Source: Nitrosovibrio sp. Nv17 (GTDB lineage Bacteria; Pseudomonadota; Gammaproteobacteria; Burkholderiales; Nitrosomonadaceae). Taken from it: a DNA stretch of 63,708 nt. Positions 58,913 to 63,708 of this stretch are shown here, in pieces. The stretch covers positions 1-63,708 of the forward strand of contig NZ_FPIQ01000017.1 of the NCBI RefSeq assembly GCF_900119085.1, given 5' to 3'. Under the pieces are notes generated by a model that was not told where the DNA came from, did not search any database, and saw nothing but the letters and a program-made list of their open reading frames with translations. The position numbers and the translations under genes were made by a program. Position 1 is the first letter of the stretch, and each line of letters opens with the position of its first letter.

Positions 58913-61616
58913 GGTTGAATTCCCCGCGCGCGTCGTTCTCGGGTATCACATGGGTGGCCTCGGCATCCCGCACCCGGGCGGGATGCGCCTCCCCGTTCAC
59001 CTTCAGCGTGCAGGAGGCGGGCACGGTCAGCGCCAGCTCGCCGCGGGAGTCGAACAGGAACGTGGCGGAACCGTCGCTGTTGAGGTGCCACGACTTCAAC
59101 GGCGCATCGGCATCGATCAGGCGCGGGGCCGACCGGCCTTCGGCGGCGGGCTCGAGGACGGCGCGATTGCGCGCCAGGTGGACGTAGCGCACCTCGCCCC
59201 GCTCGACGTGGCCGACGACGTCGGCCGAAACCCGTGGCGGCGGCTCCGACGCCGGCAGCCGCAGCGTGCGCAGCGCATCCCCCGCCACCAGCCAGCGGCC
59301 GCCGAGCTCGCGCGCCAGGCTCGCCGTCTGGAAGGCGCGCGCGCGCGCCACGTACTCGTCGAGCCAGACGCCGAGCACCCCTTCCTCGCGCTGCACGCGC
59401 GCCAGTTCGTCCAGGAGCGCGGGGCCGCCCGGATGCATCAGCGCATCGGCGTGAAACGAAAGCGAGGCGGCACGCAGGCGGCGCGGCGCATCGAGCTCCC
59501 GATTCCACTCCCGGACGATCCCGAAATTCAATGCCTCGCCATACCACAGCTGCGCGAACAATGGCTCGCCGACAAGCGGTGTCAGCACCTGCGTGCCCCA
59601 GGGGGTAGGCCGCAGCGCCGGGGACAGGTCGGCCAGCGACAGCGGTCCGCTCTGCCAGTGCAGGCCGCCGCCACCATAGTGGGGCAGCGCCTCCTTGCCG
59701 ATCGTCGCCAGTACCGCCGCGCCGGGATTGCCGTCCCCCGGCCAGATGAGCAGCGGCGGAGAGCCGGCGGCCAGCGCGCGGATGAAGCCCATGGTCCCGG
59801 TGGTCTCGCGCGCCATTTCCGCGGCATAGCCGTCGATGAACACGCCATAGCGGTAGGGCTGGCGCTCGGCATCCGGTTTTCCCTCGAATATTCCCCAGTA
59901 GAAGGGGTGGCTGTAGGTATGGCTCGCCAGCCGGACATGGGGCAGGGCTGCCAGCTGCCGGACGGCCTCCCGCTGCGCGTCGCTGCCGGCCTCGGCCTCG
60001 ATCACGCCCAGCGTGACCGGCGCCCGGTTTCTTTCCATCCACGCCGCGAGCCGCCCGGCAACCTCCGTTTCCTGCCCGTCCACGGGAAACAGGCGGTCTC
60101 CCCGCACCTCGACGATGCCCAGCCGGCGGCCGTTCTCCGTCGTCATGTCGAACACGGGCTGGTGCGCGGGCAGGCGCAGCGCGGCGGCGAAAAAGGCAAA
60201 GGGATCGAGCAGCCACCGGTGCCGCCCCGACGCCGTTTCCCTCATGACGTGGGGATGCAGGGCGTAGCCCCCCCATGCGCCGACGGCGACGGGATGAAAC
60301 GTCTGCTCGCCGTTCCCCAGCGCCAGCCAGGCATCCCGCTCGCCGTCCACCCGTATCGCGGGGGTGCCGCTGCCCACCACCGGGATGCTGGACGGCCTGC
60401 CCAGGCGCGTGTCGGCGGAGACCAGGTCGAGCGCCCCGGCCACGGACTGCAGCTCCCCGCGATACCCGATCAGATCCTGGCAGGCGGCGCCCGGAGGCAG
60501 GTGTCCCAGGAAGACGACGGGGAGCCCCGCCTCCACCTCGGGCTTTAGGCGCGCGCACAGGCTGCCATAGCGACCGTGCTCGTCCTCGGGCAGCCAGGCG
60601 ACGACGCCGGCATAACGCCCGACCAGGGGCTCGATCGGCAGGGGAAGCTGGTCGACGTACCAGTAGTCGAGGGCCAGGCCATGATACTCCAGCGGCATGG
60701 CCGCATGCCTGAACAGCGCCTGCTCCATCTGGCCGGAAGGCGTGCCGTTGACGAGGGCCAGCAGCCGGCGCGGCGCCAGGCGGATGCGCCCCTGCCCCAG
60801 CCAGGTGAGATCGCCGTTGGCGACCCATGGCATGAACCCCAGCTCGACGATCCGGCGCGCGGTCCTCTCGGCTTCGTCCCAGTCCCCGGGCTCGACGTAG
60901 TCCAGTACCGTGATGGGCACCCCGAATTCATCCTGCGCGCGCCGCAGTTGCGTCAGCAGCCATCCGCGATTTTCCTCCCGGGTGGGGGCATGCTTGCCGG
61001 TCACCGGATCGAAGCCGTGGAACAGGGACTCCGCCACCATGCCGTCGATCAGCGGCGCGGCCCGGTCCAGGACCTCGAAGCCGCGGTTGAGTATGAGCTT
61101 GCAGCCGGGGAAACGAACCTTCACCTCTTCCAGCAGCGCGACCAGCCCCTTCTCCTGCTTTTCGCGCTCCTTGCCCTCGCTCGTCACGATCAGGTAGCTG
61201 TCCACCGTATCCAGGAAGAATGCCCGGTAGCCATCGCGCCACAGGCGGCCGAAGTGGTGCTCGAGCAGGTATTCGTGCCAGGCGGGATCGGTCATGTCCA
61301 TCACCAGGCTGTCCCACGCGGGGTTGACGCCGATGGACCACTTCGTCTTGATGCGCGGCATGTCTTCGCTGTTGCGTGCGACCTCGCCGTAGGATATGTA
61401 GGCGAACACCACGGAAGCGTCGAGATTCAGCAGGGCCGTCTTTTCGTGCGGGAGAATCTGGCTCGGCTGGATCACGATCTGGTCGAAGTGCCGCAAGTCC
61501 TCCACGGGCGGACGGCTGCCGTAGTAGAAAACGATGTCCCGCTGCGCCAGGGTATCCGCCAGTGCGAGGGGAGCAATCAGCATGAGCAGCGATGAGAGCA
61601 GTTTTCTTGGCAGCAT
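58902..61616 (-). CDS. pelA: PelA, bifunctional Pel hydrolase/deacetylase
   Basis: A 904-residue periplasmic enzyme with a signal peptide (1-20). The glycoside hydrolase domain (about 25-285) has Asp136 in FFLDTVDS and Glu196 in MVAESLFHGF, the positions of the catalytic acids of Pseudomonas PelA. The Rossmann-like middle is about 310-480 and the polysaccharide deacetylase domain about 490-760. Deacetylase metal residues H566 and H570 (SHTYSH) are present, but the first motif reads VEVRGDR (502-508) where PelA proteins usually have HIDGDG. A beta-type C-terminal domain follows. It is the first gene of the operon. Confidence 0.94.
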   Translation of the reverse strand: MLPRKLLSSLLMLIAPLALADTLAQRDIVFYYGSRPPVEDLRHFDQIVIQPSQILPHEKTALLNLDASVVFAYISYGEVARNSEDMPRIKTKWSIGVNPAWDSLVMDMTDPAWHEYLLEHHFGRLWRDGYRAFFLDTVDSYLIVTSEGKEREKQEKGLVALLEEVKVRFPGCKLILNRGFEVLDRAAPLIDGMVAESLFHGFDPVTGKHAPTREENRGWLLTQLRRAQDEFGVPITVLDYVEPGDWDEAERTARRIVELGFMPWVANGDLTWLGQGRIRLAPRRLLALVNGTPSGQMEQALFRHAAMPLEYHGLALDYWYVDQLPLPIEPLVGRYAGVVAWLPEDEHGRYGSLCARLKPEVEAGLPVVFLGHLPPGAACQDLIGYRGELQSVAGALDLVSADTRLGRPSSIPVVGSGTPAIRVDGERDAWLALGNGEQTFHPVAVGAWGGYALHPHVMRETASGRHRWLLDPFAFFAAALRLPAHQPVFDMTTENGRRLGIVEVRGDRLFPVDGQETEVAGRLAAWMERNRAPVTLGVIEAEAGSDAQREAVRQLAALPHVRLASHTYSHPFYWGIFEGKPDAERQPYRYGVFIDGYAAEMARETTGTMGFIRALAAGSPPLLIWPGDGNPGAAVLATIGKEALPHYGGGGLHWQSGPLSLADLSPALRPTPWGTQVLTPLVGEPLFAQLWYGEALNFGIVREWNRELDAPRRLRAASLSFHADALMHPGGPALLDELARVQREEGVLGVWLDEYVARARAFQTASLARELGGRWLVAGDALRTLRLPASEPPPRVSADVVGHVERGEVRYVHLARNRAVLEPAAEGRSAPRLIDADAPLKSWHLNSDGSATFLFDSRGELALTVPASCTLKVNGEAHPARVRDAEATHVIPENDARGEFNLAC

Positions 61617-61626
61617 CGTTTCCGGG

Positions 61627-61668
61627 GACCGCCGGTTCCGGAGCGGGCCTGCTCCGGCACCGGCGGTC
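61627..61668 (-). terminator. 18-bp hairpin between ygfZ and pelA
   Basis: Arms of 18 bases with one mismatch surround GGGCCT. It ends 12 bases after the ygfZ stop and its other side abuts the weak pelA ribosome site. No T run is seen, so it could end ygfZ transcription or limit pelA translation. Confidence 0.55.
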
Positions 61669-61679
61669 GGGGGCGATCC

Positions 61680-62753
61680 CTATGATCCGTCGGCAGGCGA
61701 GCTCACCGGATAAGGAAGCGGGATGAATTCCAGCGGGGGGCCGTCCGGCGCCCCCCAGCGTACGGTACCGGATTCCAGGCTGGTTGTCTGTACGACGCCT
61801 AACGCATCGAACCCGCCGCCAGGGGCCGGCGCCGCGTTGACGATCATGCCGCCCGGCTGGCTGCCGGTATCGGCACTGAACAAGGTGTCCGCCGCAGCGA
61901 CGACGGCACCCGGCGGCACATCGATGTGGGCAAGCGCCATGCGGCGCTTGACCCGGCCCAGGTAGTGCGTGCGGGCGACGATCTCCTGCCCTGGATAGCA
62001 GCCCTTGCGGAAGCTGATACCGCCTATGGCATCCAGGTTCACCATCTGCGGCACGAACTGCTCCTGCGTGGCGGGAACGATGACCGGTATGCCCGCCCGG
62101 ATTTCCAGCCAGTCCCAGCAGGCGGCGCCCACCGGCCGGCCTCCCAGACCGGCCAGGCGCTCCCATGCGGCCGGGGCCCGGTCGCCGGCCAGGACCGCCT
62201 CGAAGCGCTGCTGCGCGAGGCGGAGGATGCTGCCCCCGGAGACATGGATCACCTCCATGGGAGACTCGGGTATCCCCCCCAGCGCCTGCTGCAGCAGATC
62301 CGCGGCGCTCGCGCCCGCCACGCCGATGCGCACGCAGGCGTCGCTGTGGTCGGTCAGCCCGACCCGGGCGCGCATGACATACCTGGACAAACGGCCGAGC
62401 ATGGCCGCAACGAGCGCGGAGGGCAGCTGCATGAGGTAGCCGCTGCCGTCATGCCATGCCAGAAAGCTTGCCAGCATCCTCCCTTTTGGGGTGCAATAGC
62501 CTCCGTGCAGGGCGCGGGCATGCCCGGCGGAGGGCTGGATGGCGTCGATGTCGCAGCTGACCTGACCCTGCAGGAAGGACTTCGCATCGTCGCCTGCGAA
62601 ACGGATCAATCCATGGTGCGACAGATCGGCCAGCACCACCGCATTCGAACCGGCGGCCGCACCCTCTGCGGAAGCATCGCCATATTCGGCGACGCGATCC
62701 TCCCGGATGATCGCACCCTGATCCTGCAGGAAGGACAGCCACGCAGCATTCAT
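61680..62753 (-). CDS. ygfZ: YgfZ/GcvT folate-binding protein
   Basis: A 357-residue protein of the YgfZ family. It has the hallmark KGCYPGQEIVARTHYLG near residues 257-273 and an N-terminal LIRFAGDDAKSFLQGQVSCDI split by family residues. Length and layout match. YgfZ uses tetrahydrofolate and supports iron-sulfur cluster assembly and repair. Its start faces that of the ygfX-like gene, which it overlaps by two bases, the same divergent arrangement as in Escherichia coli. Confidence 0.94.
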   Translation of the reverse strand: MNAAWLSFLQDQGAIIREDRVAEYGDASAEGAAAGSNAVVLADLSHHGLIRFAGDDAKSFLQGQVSCDIDAIQPSAGHARALHGGYCTPKGRMLASFLAWHDGSGYLMQLPSALVAAMLGRLSRYVMRARVGLTDHSDACVRIGVAGASAADLLQQALGGIPESPMEVIHVSGGSILRLAQQRFEAVLAGDRAPAAWERLAGLGGRPVGAACWDWLEIRAGIPVIVPATQEQFVPQMVNLDAIGGISFRKGCYPGQEIVARTHYLGRVKRRMALAHIDVPPGAVVAAADTLFSADTGSQPGGMIVNAAPAPGGGFDALGVVQTTSLESGTVRWGAPDGPPLEFIPLPYPVSSPADGS

Positions 62754-62826
62754 GAAATCCGCAACAAGGAGCCGGCAAAATCGATTGCGCGATTATACGG
62801 CCAAGCAGCACCCGGATAAACCGCCA

Positions 62827-63381
62827 ATGCCAAGAAAACAGGACCATTCGCCCATGAACCGGAGCACTGCCGCACCCGACACGCCTTCCCCGCCGCTGCT
62901 GGCCATCCGTCTGCGGCCCTCCCTGCGCCTTTCGGCCATGCTGACCCTGGCCCATCTCGCCGCAATCGGATTGCTGTGGCCGCTGGCGCTGCCCGTGGCG
63001 GCCCGGCTTGCGGGCAGCCTCCTCCTGCTGGCCGGCCTGGGCTTCCACCTGAGGCGCCACGCCCTGCTGCGCTCGCCCGTATCGGTGACGGGACTGGCCT
63101 TCTCGCACGAAATGACATGCACGCTCGAGCAACGCGACGGCCGGCGCGTCGCCTGCAGCGTGCTCGGCAGCACCTTCGTGGCCTCCTACCTGACGGTGCT
63201 GGAACTGCAGCCGATCGCCCCCGAGTCCGGCCGGCCGGGCAGATTCTCCGCGCTCCAGGCGCTGCCGGCGACCCTGTTCTCCGGCCGCAGCGTGACCATC
63301 CTGCCTGACGGCATCGACACGGAAGCGTTCAGGCAGCTGCGCGTGCTGCTGCGGTGGAAGTGGAGAGGCCCTGCTCCATAG
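62827..63381 (+). CDS. ygfX: YgfX-like membrane protein
   Basis: A protein of about 184 residues. A hydrophobic pair of helices (about 35-75) is followed by a soluble part with TLEQRDGRRVACSVLGSTFVAS and TILPDGIDTEAFRQLRVLLRWK, the usual YgfX ending. Starts at 62752, 62827 and 62854 are possible and none has a strong ribosome site. Divergence from ygfZ is a known arrangement for ygfX. No sdhE gene lies upstream, unlike in Escherichia coli. The role is unclear; in enterobacteria it is linked to SdhE. Confidence 0.75.
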   Translation: MPRKQDHSPMNRSTAAPDTPSPPLLAIRLRPSLRLSAMLTLAHLAAIGLLWPLALPVAARLAGSLLLLAGLGFHLRRHALLRSPVSVTGLAFSHEMTCTLEQRDGRRVACSVLGSTFVASYLTVLELQPIAPESGRPGRFSALQALPATLFSGRSVTILPDGIDTEAFRQLRVLLRWKWRGPAP

Positions 63382-63479
63382 CAATCATTTACAAGAAAAT
63401 GGTTTCAGACATTTCTCCAATGAATTGTTCAATATGGAAATCAACTCATTCAAGAAATGACGCAACCCCTCCGGCGCCA

Positions 63480-63510
63480 GTAGGATGGGTGGAATGAAAC
63501 GCAACCCATC
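63480..63510 (-). repeat. 31-bp palindromic intergenic repeat, copy 3 (diverged)
   Basis: Starts GTAGGATGGGTGGA and ends CAACCCATC. The centre differs from the copy at 22311. Confidence 0.8.
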
Positions 63511-63566
63511 GGGTGGCAACCCATCACGGAAAAAGGGCGGCAGCCCATCGTTTCTTCAAGGATTTT

Positions 63567-63597
63567 GATGGGTTGCGCTACGCTCCACCCATCCTAC
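63567..63597 (+). repeat. 31-bp palindromic intergenic repeat, copy 4
   Basis: One base different from the copy at 22176 and inverted relative to the copy at 63480. Confidence 0.85.
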
Positions 63598-63708
63598 GGA
63601 TGAGGCGGAAAGCAGGGGTAGATACTCTGTTCAGAGTCAACACTAATTCATGTTTTTTGCTCATGCGGGAAGGGCATAGAAGCGTTGATTATCGAAGGGC
63701 TGGTCATG

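Larger units (their letters stand above)
63382..63708. other. Intergenic with two 31-bp repeat copies
   Basis: No gene is seen before the window ends. Two copies of the 31-bp repeat lie in opposite orientation with shorter CAACCCATC fragments between them. Confidence 0.5.

Overview
The window is about 64 kb of mostly GC-rich proteobacterial chromosome. The best guess is a betaproteobacterium: there are three PEP-CTERM exosortase substrates, a Gram-negative pel exopolysaccharide locus, PPK2, a DksA paralogue, YgfZ/YgfX, and multihaem cytochrome c. No rRNA, tRNA or CRISPR array was found, so the genus cannot be fixed.

Region 1 (0.3-5 kb) holds housekeeping and orphan genes: a GT-C-like membrane protein, hexose-6-phosphate mutarotase, a DUF3293 protein, an unknown secreted membrane-anchored protein, and polyphosphate kinase 2. 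Region 2 (5-20.6 kb) is the most coherent part and reads as a zinc-starvation island. It has a ZrgABCD-like transporter set (DUF2796 protein, ABC ATPase, FtsX-type permease, DUF3299 protein), a ZnuD-like TonB receptor with His-rich segments, and a Zur/Fur-family repressor. It also has a COG0523 metallochaperone followed by a small protein, a DksA paralogue that has lost two of four zinc cysteines, and a DUF1826 protein. Three PEP-CTERM surface proteins with HxH-type motifs sit among them, one resembling the all3515 Zur-repressed family. Each PEP-CTERM gene is preceded by a copy of the same 22-bp operator-like site (9596, 12896, 16890). Two of these copies lie in divergent promoters shared with the TonB receptor and with the repressor itself. 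A CopG/ParE-type toxin-antitoxin pair and a fused membrane/spermidine-synthase-like protein also lie inside the island.

Region 3 (20.6-32.4 kb) is accessory. It contains a DUF4010/MgtC-type membrane protein, a 31-bp inverted repeat family, an AT-richer RND efflux operon (MFP, pump, TolC-like), and an MgtC protein. It then has a scar of mobile DNA: an IS5-family remnant, an integrase N-terminal remnant, an orphan parD, an intact-looking IS5-family element with CTAG duplications, and a TrfA-like plasmid replication remnant. Region 4 (32.4-40.4 kb) is a two-gene unit of a flavin monooxygenase and a KS-AT-DH-ER(degenerate)-KR-ACP polyketide synthase.

Region 5 (40.5-50.2 kb) has a secreted unknown, a large GGDEF-EAL sensor, a lipoprotein, a two-HKD phospholipase D/cardiolipin synthase, CreA, a CHRD protein and a five-haem cytochrome that looks like a fusion. 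Region 6 (50.4-61.6 kb) starts with a candidate sigma-54-driven small RNA. It is followed by the pel operon, read right to left as pelA-pelB(TPR only)-pelD-pelE-pelF-pelG, with overlapping stop/start codons. No pelC and no PelB outer-membrane barrel are visible. PelD keeps an RxxD c-di-GMP site, so the GGDEF-EAL protein 10 kb away is a plausible input. The window ends with ygfZ and a divergent ygfX-like gene, then more copies of the 31-bp repeat.
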